Assembly: GCA_946894095.1 (NCBI GenBank)
Contig: OX335647.2
Coordinates: 15,394,001-15,458,000, forward strand
Length of the DNA: 64,000 bases
DNA from: Incurvaria masculella
Lineage: Eukaryota > Arthropoda > Insecta > Lepidoptera > Incurvariidae
Direction: 5' to 3'
Position 1 is the stretch's first letter, and every line of letters starts with the position of its first letter. Below, piece after piece: positions 1 to 11,425 of this stretch. The notes beneath the pieces are model-generated. The model searched no databases and was not told the DNA's origin. It worked only from the letters and a program-made list of their open reading frames with translations. A program made the position numbers and the translations under genes.

Positions 1-178
1 TGTTGCATCAACCGAAATAGAATTCTTCTTCTGGTACAATTCCTCTGCACATACATAGGTTCCGGCAAGACGCGGAGTTGTACAAATATTTGTCCTTGTT
101 GGAACTAATCAGGGAAGGGGTAAGTGAGGAAATAGCACTGACGAAATCTGAACAAGTCTGAACAAAATACTCGAACGA

Positions 179-829
179 GTGGACAATATTAGAGACCTCG
201 GCATTCAAATTGATTCAAAACTGACATTTGACAAACACGTGAGCAATATTATTAGCAAAGCTTACCGTATGATGGGATTTATTCTTAGAATAAGCAAACC
301 ATTCAAGAAACCTAACACTCTGCTCATTCTATACTATACTCTCGTAAGATCGCAGTTAGAATATTGTACGCAAGTCTGGAGTCCATACTATAAGGTCTAC
401 AATGACGACATTGAGCGGGTTCAAAAGAAATTTCTCCGTGCTGTCAGTTTTAGAACGAAGGGTCCTAGAAGGTCCTACTCTCAACTATTAACTGATTATG
501 ACGTAACTTCTCTTTCTAACAGGAGAAATTACCTAGATATTCTGATGTTGTACAAGATATGCAACAACTTCTTTGACTGTCCATCACTGGTTCAATTAAT
601 ATCATTTCGAATTCCTTCACGAACCACTAGAACATCAGCCCTATTCCATCTCTCCAGCACACGTAACAATTCCGGCGTTCGTGAACCGATACGAAGAATG
701 TGTCAACTGTACAACGATAATGTTTCACATGTCTGTGACATACATGGAGGTGAAAAAATAACAGGAGAACGAATGGAACTAAAAAAATGGCTTTATCACA
801 ATTGTGCCGCGGGGGGCGTGTCATCTTGA
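179..829 (+). pseudogene. LINE reverse-transcriptase C-terminal remnant (Jockey/CR1-like)
   Basis: An open frame of 216 residues matches the region just after the palm domain of Jockey/CR1-type non-LTR reverse transcriptases. It opens with the L-G-I-Q-I-D / L-T-F-D-K-H-V block, followed by a Y-x-x-L-V-R-S-x-L-E-Y-C-x-x-V-W-S-P-Y motif, an I-E-R-V-Q-K-K-F-L-R helix and the S-L-x-x-R-R-x-Y-L-D-I-L-x-L-Y-K-I block that usually closes these proteins. The fingers and palm with the catalytic Y-x-D-D are missing, so this copy is truncated at its 5' end like most LINE insertions. Recognisable homology fades after about residue 180; the last 35 residues are probably not original. The methionine used as the start is internal and has no meaning as an initiation site. 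The assignment to a LINE is firm; the clade is not. Confidence 0.75.
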
Positions 830-1645
830 CAGAACCTGCGGCCATTTTAGTCTTGCGTCGCTAGCTGTCGCGGGCGAGTTTGACGTAAGATCGAATTGTA
901 ATTGAATATGCCGTCGTGCATTGTAAAATGATGCATAAACAACTTGACGAGACATAAAAAACATTCAGGAATATCATATTACCTGTATGTATACGCTACA
1001 TATTCGAAATAGTGGATATTTCACTTGAAAACATTTCTACGGGGATGGTGTTATGCCATCAATCAACACGAACTCAAAATAATCTCAATTCGCTACCTAT
1101 TTTCATTTCTTTGCAGAATTCCTCTATTTAGCCAGAAATAGATATTATATAGCATGCAATTAGTATGTCTGTCTGTGTATTGAAATGTCTACTGCTGGAT
1201 TTATGCTTACCCATAGAAATACTTCTTAAAATATATTTTATGTTATTTGCACGAACCAGCCTAACATAAAACTCTTACTTGAATATACATAAGTCTGAAT
1301 ATGCGCGATAAAATGTTGACCTATAATATTTTTTTACAAAAAAGTTGTACCTTATATTGATAATATACTGAATCTAGCATTATGAAATGATATATGACGA
1401 ATATTTAAAAGATAATTGCGTATTTGTAGCAAACAGTGCCAACTTATTTTGTTAAAAAAATTAAAAAATTTGGCTTCCATCATTAAGACAAAATATAATA
1501 AAAATACGCTTATGAAAAGCCATTGAGGACTTGAGTGGGCACTCTGCTTGGAGCACGATAGTCTATACGATATTTACGTAAAGTTCAAGGTCAAGATAAT
1601 TACGTAAAGTTAGTACCTGAAAGGAGTGCGCCTGTACCGGAATCA
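830..1645. other. AT-rich interval with no recognised feature
   Basis: I see no convincing coding frame, hairpin or known repeat here. The sequence is AT-rich with scattered short A/T runs. Confidence 0.4.
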
Positions 1646-1650
1646 CTAAC

Positions 1651-1966
1651 CAAAAAACCGGCCAAGTGCGAGTCGGACTCGTACACGAAGGGTTCCGTGC
1701 CATCTTACATGATTTCACCCAAAAAATCACGTAAGGGGGCTCCCCCTTTAATTTTCTAATATTTCAAAATGTTTGCTATTTGTTTTTATAGCGGCCATAA
1801 ATATACACAATCTGTGAAAATTTCAACTATTTACCTATTATTGTTAATGAGATACAGCCCTGTAACAGACGGACGGACGGAGGGACAGACGGGCGGATGG
1901 ATGGACGGACAGCAAAGGCTTAGTATTGGGGTTTCGTTGGCACCCTTTGGGTACGGAACCGTAATA
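1651..1966 (+). repeat. CCGGCC interspersed repeat, copy 1
   Basis: First of at least eight copies in the window of a roughly 300-bp repeat. All copies share this order: A-run then CCGGCCAAGTGCGAGTCGG, then GGGTTCCGTACCATC, an AT-rich middle with GTTATAGCGGC, then CTGTGAAAATTTCA, GAGATACAGCCCTGT, a short GACGGACG tetranucleotide tract, and finally AGGGTTCCG and GGTACGGAACCCTAA. The last two form a hairpin and also echo the GGGTTCCGTACC near the 5' end in inverted orientation. There is no coding capacity. It is a familiar lepidopteran interspersed repeat; the mode of transposition is not evident, although the hairpin followed by CTAA loosely resembles a Helitron-type end. Confidence 0.8.
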
Positions 1967-1967
1967 A

Positions 1968-2103
1968 AACCGAATTCAAACACTAAGAAGTGGAAAATAA
2001 CACCCATTTTTGGGTCGGTGACATATTGGTGTTATTCTTTGGTTGGTTGGCACCGACCCCAAAAATCGGGTATATTCCACTTTTTTAGTGTTTGATGTCG
2101 GTT
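1968..2103. repeat. Foldback element, 53-bp arms
   Basis: Two arms of about 53 bp (1968-2020 and 2051-2103) are inverted copies of each other with a few mismatches, separated by a 30-bp loop. The outer end reads AACCGA and the inner end GGTCGGTG. It abuts the end of the CCGGCC repeat immediately to the left, so it may have inserted at that junction. It is non-coding and of MITE or foldback type. Confidence 0.75.
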
Positions 2104-2345
2104 AAAAACTAAAACTATACTTATGTTGATTGATTGATTTGAATTAAGGCCTCTCTGTCCTATTTGTAGACAATTTTGCCAGCGTCCATTTAGGCTTAAA
2201 TACGGGATTAGTGCTACATTGGCGCATTTAACAGAGAATGCATTTCACACACTTACGTATATTTGTTAGTCATTGTCTTTTCTCGCTATAAATTCTGATG
2301 AAACAGCATTTCTTCCGAATAAATCTTTGAATTAATGCAGGGATG

Positions 2346-2460
2346 GTAATCAGATTTTGAAAAAACCTTTTTCTGATTATTTTCAAAATCTGATTACCTA
2401 ACTAGCTTCAAATTCAATTGTCGCTGAAACTCAAATTAATGAAATAACGGTAAAGTCGTA
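2346..2460. repeat. Foldback MITE family F1, truncated copy
   Basis: GTAATCAGATTTTG at the left and CAAAATCTGATTAC at 2383-2396 are inverted, and the right side continues as GTCGCTGAAACTCAAAT. The same arm sequence occurs in the fuller copies near 3,990 and 5,308. The left outer arm is missing here. The right flank (AATGAAATAACGGTAAAGTCG) is the inverse of the left flank of the other copies, so the true inverted repeat is longer than the core. Confidence 0.6.
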
Positions 2461-3550
2461 TCCATTAGATACAGAAAATATCGAATTCAGGCAGTTTACA
2501 AACATTACATAATTGTTTAATAAAAAAAACCGAAGTCACAAACCCAATATACATAGGCTATGTAATCGCCTAAATTTATTTTTATATTTGGAGATTCTCT
2601 TTCATTATTTTCTAATTACGATGTGTTACATATACATATAAGAACATGCAAATAAAACGCCTTTTCAAAATATTTGTTTGTAATTCACTATTTCAGAAAA
2701 GTTATTACGAACAACCATTTACAAATGGATCCATGGACAGTGATGTTTTCATCCCGCTCAGCGCCGCGGAATTACCCCCAGCTTCACTTGCCACCACGTT
2801 GCTCTAATGAGCAATATTTTTGCTAATTTTTGCAACCAAATTATTTGTTGGCTATGGTTTGCATAACATCTTTCTAACTCATGTAGTTTTCAATGGGTTT
2901 GACGGCCGGATTCAGCCAGTATTTTTATTAGATATTTTTGACTCGGCACTCGCTGTCATCATCACGAATGAGGAATGACGTAACGACCATCTGATTTATT
3001 AAAAAATAATTCTTATCTTTATCGGTTTACCTACCAATTTGGGAGACTTCAAATTGGATTTTTCTCCGTTTTCATCATTGCGCTACAAATTTGTACGGCA
3101 ATAAAATGTTGTAAGTTGCGTTACGTCATTTTTTGCGCGCTCGTTGTATGGACGTTATTTCTCCAGTTATTTCTTCACCTCCATGGTGACATATCGTTTG
3201 ATAAGATATTTTGTTTCAAGAAAAATGTTAAAATGAAAATGTGTTGAAGTGTTTTTTATTTTTTTTTTCTCTTTTCTTAATTTTATTAATGTAATACAAT
3301 GCCTACAAAGGCACATAACTAAGTATATATGAATATATGTTTTTTATAGATATGCTTACTTATACGATTTTGGTCTTTACATATATTTTGTTATTGAGAT
3401 GTATATATAGTTTTAAGATGTAATGTATTTGTGCTGCAATTTACTGTACTTAATGTTTATGTTTATGTGAGAATTGTTTTTGGAAATAGTCTTACCTCTT
3501 TTTCCGTGTAATTTTACTCTTCTGTGTTAAATTGTCTATTTCTGTTTATT
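2461..3550. other. AT-rich interval leading to a poly(A) end
   Basis: No coding frame is recognised. The last part (from about 3,280) is AT-rich and ends in a polyadenylation signal and A-run, so some of it is probably the 3' untranslated end of a retroposed transcript. Confidence 0.35.
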
Positions 3551-3555
3551 CTCCT

Positions 3556-3583
3556 AATAAATAAAAAAAAAAAAAAAAAAAAA
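3556..3583 (+). other. Poly(A) tail with AATAAA: retroposed 3' end
   Basis: AATAAA at 3556-3561 is followed almost at once by a 21-A run (3563-3583). A genomic A-run directly after a polyadenylation signal is the footprint of a reverse-transcribed RNA, either a LINE end or a processed pseudogene. No coding sequence that would identify the parent RNA is recognisable upstream. Confidence 0.5.
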
Positions 3584-3989
3584 GTCCCACACGTGTCCAC
3601 ATACAAAATCGAAATTAGCGGAGCTGTTCATTTTAATGTGAGAAAATGTATCGCTTAAAGTTTTATATTTACATTTACGTAATCATATAAAAACCATAAC
3701 TAAAGGCATGAAAAAGTTACACCTTACAATTATGCGTAAGAACCAGGACCATCTCTTCAGGACTTACCTTCTCCGTGGTAGGAATGCAAATTAGGCGCGT
3801 GCCGCCGCCAGCAGCCACCGTCAAAGAGATCTTGGAACAAATCAAGAAAAAACGCGCCACTTCACAGCCATTACATGGGCGGAATGATAAAGATACAAAA
3901 CAGTATTGAACAGTTTCGGTTGATGCAAAGAAGACGAACAAATTATATTTTTTTGTATTTAATTAACGACATTACCGTTATCTCATTAA

Positions 3990-4124
3990 TTTTGAGTTTC
4001 AGCGACATCTACATTTGAAGCATTGTAATCAGATTTTGAATGAATGTCACGACCAATACTTTTTCAGATTATTTTTAAAATCTGATTACAATGCTTTGAA
4101 TGTAGATGTCGCTGAAACTCAAAA
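3990..4124. repeat. Foldback MITE family F1, full core copy
   Basis: Arms of about 50 bp (3990-4040 and 4074-4124) are nearly perfect inverted copies: TTTTGAGTTTCAGCGACATC outside and ATTGTAATCAGATTTTGAA inside, with a loop containing TGTCACGACCAATAC. The same loop and arms recur at 5308-5457. Non-coding. Confidence 0.8.
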
Positions 4125-4233
4125 TGAACGAACAAATGAATTTTACAAATATATTTAAGGAAAAGAAAGATCGTGGAAATGATGGAATATTAAATGTATG
4201 AATATTAATTAATGTACAATTTGGTTCCAGTTT

Positions 4234-4690
4234 CAATCAAATCAAATCAAATCAAATCAAAATGTTTTTATTTCGGCGAGCATTATCGGTGGAAAAATCC
4301 ATCATGCTATAGAAATAGTCAATTACAATATTAAATTTTCAAAAAGTTCACATCAAAAATATAGAAAGCAATAAAATGATAAAATTAAGTAATTAAAAAT
4401 ACATTAAAAAACGAATATGCGCTTCGAAAGTGTCATTGCAATTGACTTTTTAATACTTTCTTTCAAATGTGTACTGAAAAAACCACAAGCAAATAACAGA
4501 AGTCTGCCTGATGACTTGTCGAAATGTTTGAGTTTCTCGCCTTTTGCTGACAGCTTTAAGGTCTTTGCATTTAATTTGCATAAACAAGATCTAAATTTAC
4601 AATGAAATCGACGTTTCGTAGTGAAATTACAAGAAGGAACTTCGAAAGTCAATATATTCAAAGGGCAGATCCTACAAACAGGCAAATCTA
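4234..4690 (-). repeat. Possible LINE 3' end with (TTTGA)n tail
   Basis: Five to six tandem ATCAA units at 4234-4263 look like the short tandem tail of a minus-strand LINE. Upstream on that strand an open frame of 93 residues ends at about 4,404. It has basic, cysteine-containing sequence but no motif I can name. A comparable tail terminates the better-supported minus-strand LINE at 23,310-23,940, which is the main reason for this call. It could equally be an unrelated microsatellite. Confidence 0.3.
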
Positions 4691-4954
4691 TCAGTATTAC
4701 GTCCTCGACGGAAAAGTAAATTTACGTAACCGCCGATAGATTCCACTTTGAGATTTTTGTATTTTTTTTATTTAGGGGAAAACTCAGAGAGAAATACAGA
4801 AAAAAACATTAAAAATAGCATAATATAACAAAAAATCTCTTTCCACTACGTTTTGCAGATTACAAAACTACACAATGGCAATAATAGACACGAAATTACT
4901 TAAACGAAATATTAAAAGAATTGCAAATTACAAGATGACATTTAAAATTCTAAA

Positions 4955-4983
4955 GGTTTAGGTTAGGTTTGGTTAGGTTAGGT
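4955..4983. repeat. Degenerate TTAGG-type tract
   Basis: About five imperfect units of TTAGG or TTTGG. It is a short interstitial copy of the insect telomere motif, less regular than the one at 31,422. Confidence 0.5.
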
Positions 4984-5307
4984 ACAAAGGACGAAAACGA
5001 AAAGATTTACATTTGGTAAGAAGCAAAAGGGTGACATGTAAATGACTGTAAACAATTATGTAAAATTGTTAAACAAAGTAAATTCACATTTAACAAATTA
5101 ACAATAAATGTATAAATAAGGAAAATCGCTTTTTGTCAATCTAATATTATTGATTACTGATTTTAACAAGTGTTTTTGGCGAAATTATTAGAAAGGATAT
5201 TTTTAATGTTACTCTCCTTCTCCGACTCAGTTCTCCCACCGTCACTTTATGAAATATATTTATAATTTTATATATTTAATGGATACGACATTGCCGTTAT
5301 CTCATTT

Positions 5308-5457
5308 ATTTGAGTTTCAGCGACATCTACATTTGAAGCATTGTAATCCGATTTTGAAAATAATCTGAATTCACGAATGTCACGACCAATACTTTTTCAG
5401 ATTATTTTTAAAATCTGATTACAATGCTTCAAATGCAGATGTCGCTAAAACTCAAAT
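5308..5457. repeat. Foldback MITE family F1, second core copy
   Basis: Inverted arms match the copy at 3990-4124, including the loop with TGTCACGACCAATAC, plus a small insertion (AATAATCTGAATTCACG) in the left half. The left flank GACATTGCCGTTATCTCATT is also shared with the copy at 3990, so the repeat unit extends beyond the obvious arms. Confidence 0.75.
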
Positions 5458-5459
5458 TA

Positions 5460-7620
5460 ATGTAATATATTATTATTATATTACGCCACTGATCCTTGTA
5501 TGTACGTTTTTATTTTTGATTAAGTAAATAAACCACAACCGCCTTCGGGATCTTGCAGCCGGCCCCCAAACCCCAACACCACACTACCGTAGCCCTATTC
5601 AAGTCACTAAGTTCTACTCACATTTGCTTTTTTACTATTTATAAATATATACATATTCTGTAATTATTATTATAATAAAATAAATTAAAATGATAACTAA
5701 AATATATTTATGTTATCTCTGTTCCGTTCTTTTTTATTATTTTACTCCACATTTCTTTATTGGTTTTTATGAATTATAAATTCTAATATTAACATAAATG
5801 TTTCACAACTGTTGGGCGTCTCGTGACGACCAAATTTTCATCATAATTTGCATGCGGATTTTTGGAAAAAACATATATTTCCCTAAACACATCAAAATTC
5901 GGTCGGTATTTTTCAAAAGTGTGCCTCAATTATGTAGTATGGTTTGTGTAGTGAAATATCTTTGTGGGTTTTTCTTTAGGTACTGAATTAATTGAATCCA
6001 CGGATCTATCAGTTTGTAACATAACTTAGGGTCTCTTCCACTAAGTACTGATTAGCTTAATCTGTACATTAAAGGGCCTTTCTTACCATCTTGTAGTCGA
6101 TACCAGTACACGATCACTTTAGTAATAAAGGCCCTTTAAGTGTCAATTAAAATAAGGAATATGAATGTGACTTAGGACTGGCTCTAGCGTCTGATGCCAA
6201 ATACGATTTTTGTAATGATTGTTCAATCTTTGCAATCAATGTCCGCAAGGCAGATGAAGCGTTAAATAAATATATGTAGGTCTATCTATATGTGTAATCT
6301 TAAACACTGTGTTAGTAGGAGGCATTCATTACGGGAGGGTGGACTGTAGGAGAATTCCAAATTATGGGTATGCAGCCGGTGGGGAAATTGGTAGACACAA
6401 TACCCGCGAATTGTATGTTTTGCTGGTTCGGGTCCAGCCTTACAGTATATTCGTAAAGTAGTTATTTTTACTGGGCTCTTTCTTCAATTAATGTGTCCTT
6501 GCTTCACGGTAGATTAAACATGTCAAATTCCTTGGAATAAGCGACGTACCTGCTTAGTACGAAAAAGTATATTTACTTAAGTCAATTAAAATAGATCGGT
6601 ACTTGGTCAAAACCAAACTATTGTTGTATTACTGCCAGAAGATCAAAATAATTGAAATTAAATTTAAAGCTTAATTTAGAATCGTTTGTGCATACGTCAA
6701 TTTCACTTTTCCGTTGCATTGGCAACATCATGCAGATTTTTTCATGATCGAAATAATAAACCAATACTCCCAGGAAAAAGTACTCATATAATTATTATTG
6801 ACCACGTAAAATGAATAATTCACAAATTGATTTTATTCTAAAAGAAAAATGGATTTGCTTCTCTGGAATAACAGATTTGCAGATAAAAACTGGCTGGATT
6901 TTTCGAGATAATTCCTTAATTAACATAAAATCTCAATTTAGTCATTAATGGAGGTTTAAAATAAATGCTAAAAAGGTTGTTACCTTTGGCCTTTGCTTTG
7001 GCCTTTGAGGGACATTTTATGGAAATATTAATTAACCCGAAGCAGTGGAGACACGAGCGGTAGCCGCTTAAAGGCTTAATCTTCCATTCCACCCAGAATG
7101 CACTGAGCCGGACCAACATAGCTTACAATAATTTATCACATTATAAAAATTTTTTCGTGTTTGTGAAGATACATTTATAGGGTCGATAAACCCTGAAATG
7201 CAGGTGTTTCCTTCAAAGTACAAGGTTGTGAAGAAGCACCTGGCCGGCCTGCATGTTTTTCGCAGAAGCCGTGAAAATGTGAAATCCCATGGGCGTCGTT
7301 CGTCGCCTCCTATGTACGGGCCGGGCGTGTGCCATACGCTACGCGGAACTTTAATAATCAATAAAAAAAGCGGCTATGCAAGGAAATACCTAATTCACAC
7401 CTTCATATGGTAAGCTTTAGAAAATTACGTTCCCCGTACAAAAGTATTTGACTTATAATTCTGAACTTCTGTTCTAATTCGCTTGATAAATGGTAATTAA
7501 GAGTCAATTTCCTAAAACTAAATGTTCATACAAATGTTCTTTTCTCTCTGGTTTGCAATAAAATATTTTTTTCGAAAAAAACAGTAGGTATACAGATACC
7601 TGTTGTTTGATATTATGAAC
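5460..7620. other. AT-rich interval with minor hairpin; no gene
   Basis: No recognisable coding sequence. It holds a 13-bp perfect inverted repeat (TTAAAGGGCCTTT at 6069-6081 and its inverse at 6127-6139) and the tRNA-like stretch at 6370. Overlapping open frames on both strands at 7068-7413 show no family motif and are probably chance frames. Confidence 0.35.
6370..6440 (+). other. tRNA-like fragment (Leu-type D arm, good T arm)
   Basis: GGGGAAATTGGTAGACAC resembles the D-arm region of bacterial or organellar tRNA-Leu. Downstream, GCTGG-TTCGGGT-CCAGC (6422-6438) forms a perfect 5-bp T stem with a 7-base TTC loop. The putative anticodon stem has only four pairs with an oversized loop, and the acceptor strands do not pair, so this is not a functional tRNA gene. 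It may be a decayed tRNA copy, an organelle or endosymbiont insertion, or the head of an unrecognised SINE. Confidence 0.3.
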
Positions 7621-7624
7621 ATAA

Positions 7625-8757
7625 TCACTACATAGTATAAAACAAAGTCGCTTTCTCTGTCCCTATATCCCTATGTATGCTTAAGGTGGCCCAACCCGGC
7701 GGCCTCAACTCATTTGCGGGCACGGTACAAAACCGTGCTGTTGCGCTCTGGGACCTTCTCTGTTTCTAAGAATAAGACAGGCTCCGTGATGAGGAAGATG
7801 CAACCTGTCCACAAAAAAGACAATGTGCATAGTGTATGATTTGGTAAGATTTACGAAAAATTTAATTTCAAAACGACTTATAGCTAAAAGTAAACCACGA
7901 CCGCTGTAGTCAAAAATCTAACAAAAACCAAATAGATTATAAATTTTGATTAAATAAGCTATGTCTTGTGACTAATTTTTTTAAGATGTTCTTACTTTAT
8001 CATTGCGTAATCGACCTCCAAAGTTATTGTATAAAACGCGCGAAAAATCCAAACTTTCGGACGTTATAACTTGGAAACCAAACACAATTTTACAATGCCA
8101 ACGGTCGTCAGACATCTAGTTCAATCAAATAAAGCTATTTGAGCAAAATTTTTGATCTCTGACAAGAAATATAGGCGCGATCTTCTTTCCCCTTTTGTAT
8201 GGGGAGATGAGCGGGATGGGCCGCCTTAAATCTTTAAAACTACGCAACGGATTTTGATGCGTTTTTTTTTAAATATATAGAGTGATTGAAGAGGAAGGTT
8301 TATAACATCCATTAAAAAGTGGAGAAATACTGGTTTTTTTGAGGTTTCCAATGTGATGTCGTAAAAAATTACATTTTTTCCGCTTACATTGCAAACGCAG
8401 GCTGAACCCTATGAGATTTATCAAAATAATGTACTAAGTATTGTACACATTGGAAAGGTCTACAGAAAACTCCGCGATGGTATGTATCTATCTCTTATGG
8501 ATATCCCACAATAACATTTTTTTGTCATTTACTTTTTACGACAAATAATGGCTAATTTTCGAAGCGATTTTAACCAATACAGCATTAATCCTTATCCAAT
8601 TAAATACCTCGAATACATTGTTGATTTAATATAGATCTTTATGGCCCTTTACAGCATATGATTTAAATGATTTTTTTCGAAGATATTACAGATTTAAAAA
8701 ATGCGGGACGTAGCGTTTGCGGCGGTACCGGCCGGCCGGGGAGACGGGAGCGTGCGT
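7625..8757 (+). mobile_element. Helitron-like element, interrupted by a MITE
   Basis: The element begins with TC after a flanking A (A|TCACTACATAGTATAAAAC), the expected Helitron 5' end. It continues into TCTCTGTCCCTATATCCC, is broken at TTAA by the MITE at 7681-8229, and resumes at ATCTTTAAAACTACGCAACG through to about 8,757. The stretch 8230-8757 is a diverged copy, in the opposite orientation, of 53,940-54,503, whose far end has the Helitron hairpin and CTAG terminus. Here the 3' terminus is lost: similarity stops after GAGCGTGC. There is no helicase or Rep coding capacity, so it is non-autonomous. Confidence 0.7.
7681..8229 (+). mobile_element. TTAA-flanked MITE, copy 1
   Basis: About 541 bp of non-coding sequence between two TTAA tetranucleotides (7681-7684 and 8226-8229). 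The ends are inverted: GGTGGCCCAACCCG at the left, and the right end read backwards gives GGCGGCCCATCCCG. Two other copies in the window (45,080-45,629 and 45,997-46,548) share the entire sequence. The related Helitron copy at 54.5 kb has the uninterrupted sequence CGCTTAAATCTTTAAAAC, showing that TTAA was duplicated on insertion. TTAA targets are typical of piggyBac and also of Sola3; the end sequence does not decide which. Confidence 0.85.
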
Positions 8758-8793
8758 GGTTTTCAAATAATTAGTAAACTACGTCTGAATGAC

Positions 8794-8884
8794 AACTCCA
8801 CTTTCGAGCGTTACTATAACACTAACTTTGGTACAATTTTGTGTGATTCATTATCTGAAAACACTAACGCTCGAAAGTGGAGTT
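8794..8884. repeat. Hairpin with 20-bp perfect arms
   Basis: AACTCCACTTTCGAGCGTTA at 8794-8813 is the exact inverse of 8865-8884, with a 51-base loop. It is just right of the broken Helitron end and may be a small foldback insertion. Confidence 0.65.
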
Positions 8885-8899
8885 ATCTATTAGCGGGCT

Positions 8900-10080
8900 T
8901 AGGCTTCTGATGGGCAGCGTAATTTTCTGAACACTGAGTTGCTCTCAAACCAATTTACAACTAGGTCATTTGGGTGTACCATATTTTAATGAAGATGCAT
9001 CAAGTTCATGGTAACAAAGGGACGTTGGCTTGACTGACTACATTCACCTTTTGCGTCATGATTATGAAGTTTATTGATCACAAACGGAATTCATTTTCGT
9101 TTTCATGATTTGTACATGTATGTGCGTTAGTAATGTGTTGCTGTTGAGCCCACAGATTTTGGAAACAAGGCTCTATCTTTGATTCAGCCATATGATAAAC
9201 GATTTATTTTTCTTATCTTAATATTGTATTCATCTTTGTCATTATATATAATACCAAAACTATTAACACAAAACTATTAACATTGATATTACAAATGCTT
9301 AACGACTATTTAATAAATACCATACCCGAAATTGAATTTGTAGCTAACATTGAGTTGGAAAAACATTTATTTCCTTTTGATGTTAATATATTACTTAAAA
9401 TACTAATTTAAGGTTAAGTGGCATTAAAAGATCTCGATTTGATAAGTGAGGTAGACCCGTTGAGTCGAGCTTTGCAAGGACACACAGCAGAGCTTACAGA
9501 GTACGAAGTACTCGTATAATATTATTCATAGGTTTAGGGTCATATTATTCTGTAGAGGGCCGAGCCCTGCGCAAGCAAGCAAATCCACTGCTGCCAAATA
9601 CTAAATCACGTATGTACATAGAGAAAACGTTATCCTGATGTTGTTTTCTTAGGGGCCGCTGCACAAACTTTTACAGCGATTATACCAGTTCAGTCCTACT
9701 TGCCTCTTCTATTTATAGTACGACTCTTTTTGTAAATTGAAAACATTTACAAATTGTAAGAAATAATATTTGTAAAACAATTTACTGTGTTTATTACGTG
9801 GGATAGGTATCTTTTTATAATTTTTTCAGTTCAAAAATAGTTGTTAAATATGTTATCGATAGCATCTTTCGACTTTTTTATTTCTAGTTTATAATTTCAC
9901 GTTATAAAATACCTATGTCGCCTTTAACTAAAATACAATAATACATTAATAAACTAATCAAATATATTTATATCGACGAAGGCAATCAGATTTCCATTCA
10001 AGATTTTACTGGAGAATACTCACACTTTCTCTTTGCTCATTAATTGCCGGAAGCTATCAGAGGCTAGGGGCTATAAATTG
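8900..10080. other. AT-rich interval with no recognised feature
   Basis: I see no repeat family, long inverted repeat or convincing frame in this stretch. Confidence 0.4.
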
Positions 10081-10084
10081 GTCA

Positions 10085-10310
10085 ACAGGGGCGCAGAGGG
10101 CAGGCGGGGTGCGGGCCGCGGGGGTAGAGGAGCGGCGGAGGGTGTCAGGTCGGCGCAGGGGTGACAGTGACCGGCGGACAGTCATGTTTGCTCACCGAAG
10201 TAAATTGATGTCAAATATTCAGCCGATGAGTTAATGGAACGGCGAGCCGGTCACGAGTGGTGGCTCCTCCACCGCGCGCCCTTGCCTGTAGCCGCCGCTA
10301 ACGACCCTAT
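10085..10310. other. GC-rich patch in AT-rich DNA
   Basis: A sharply bounded G- and C-rich segment with many CpG steps, unlike everything on either side. No frame long enough to call. It could be a promoter or first-exon region of a host gene, or the remnant of a GC-rich insertion; nothing in the sequence decides. Confidence 0.35.
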
Positions 10311-10319
10311 TCGCTGCTA

Positions 10320-11370
10320 TTGAATTACTTGTGCTCATTTAAATGCTAAGCTTAAGCGATTTCAGACAGCCTTTCATAAAATATTATCCAAGTATATTTC
10401 AAGTTAAACCGCATTTTGCAATCAGACGGGGAACATTGTAATAATGTAGTGTATATATTATTTGGTAATTGCTAATTAGGAAGTAAACTCAAAGCTTATT
10501 GTAGGTGTCGACCTCACCTTAAAACGTCAAAACTGTTATTCCTGGCAAGTTTGACTCACGAATTTTTCGACCAAAGATGTATTCCATGATTCAGTTTGAA
10601 TAAGGTTTAGAGGGAAAGAAGAGCTTTTATTTGTCTTCAAACAAAACATGTCATTGCCCAGCACACATTAAGAAACAAAATATTATAGGTTATGGTTTTG
10701 CGATATTTTGCGAACATCTTTTGATTAGCATTATTCGGAATAGAGAAAGTTAAGTCATTTCAATTATATAGATTGAGTAAATACAATTTTCAAATACATT
10801 CTGTTTTATTTTGTATGGTATCTGACAGCTTTGACGGATCTATTTAGACTACATCTGTCGTGGTAAATGAGCAGTTTTCTTCCACAATTGGTGATCCTAA
10901 AAACACCTGAATATTTTTCCTCTGTACGTTCTAGAGATTATCAGCGATACGACTTTTGATGATTGTTAAATTCCTAATAAAATTGCAAACTACGATGGTT
11001 AGGTTGTATCGGGTAACCAGTAGAAGGATACGGGTGACCGTCTCCATGAAATTTACTGGTCGGTAACACGACACCCCTTACTGCTTCGAGGTCACCTTTG
11101 ACAGAAAGGTTATCGCCGTTGATGAGTTTGCGATCTCCATAAATTGCAAACTTCAAACAAACGGAATTCTGAAGCTTGTCGTTTTGAGTTACTTTCGTGT
11201 AATAGCAATCCTGGGTGACAAATTTCAAAATTTGTATCCTCGTACTGGTCCTCCCTTTGTGTATTCGTATTTATAGACATTATCTACACGTAATAATATT
11301 GGGTTCGGACAAACTTCACCCTTTCAAATTTCCCTTACCTAATTTTAGTAACAATCTCACGAGAAAGCGC
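10320..11370. other. Interval with no recognised feature
   Basis: Short overlapping frames near 10,974-11,397 show no known motif. No repeat family was recognised. Confidence 0.35.
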
Positions 11371-11425
11371 TTCAGCAGTGCTCACGCGCCCGCCTGAAAG
11401 GTATTTACATCAACAACGAATAAAA

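Noticed and set aside
7068..7413. Pair of opposed frames of 97 and 71 residues
   Set aside because: No motif, no conservation signal visible, and each is the mirror of the other.
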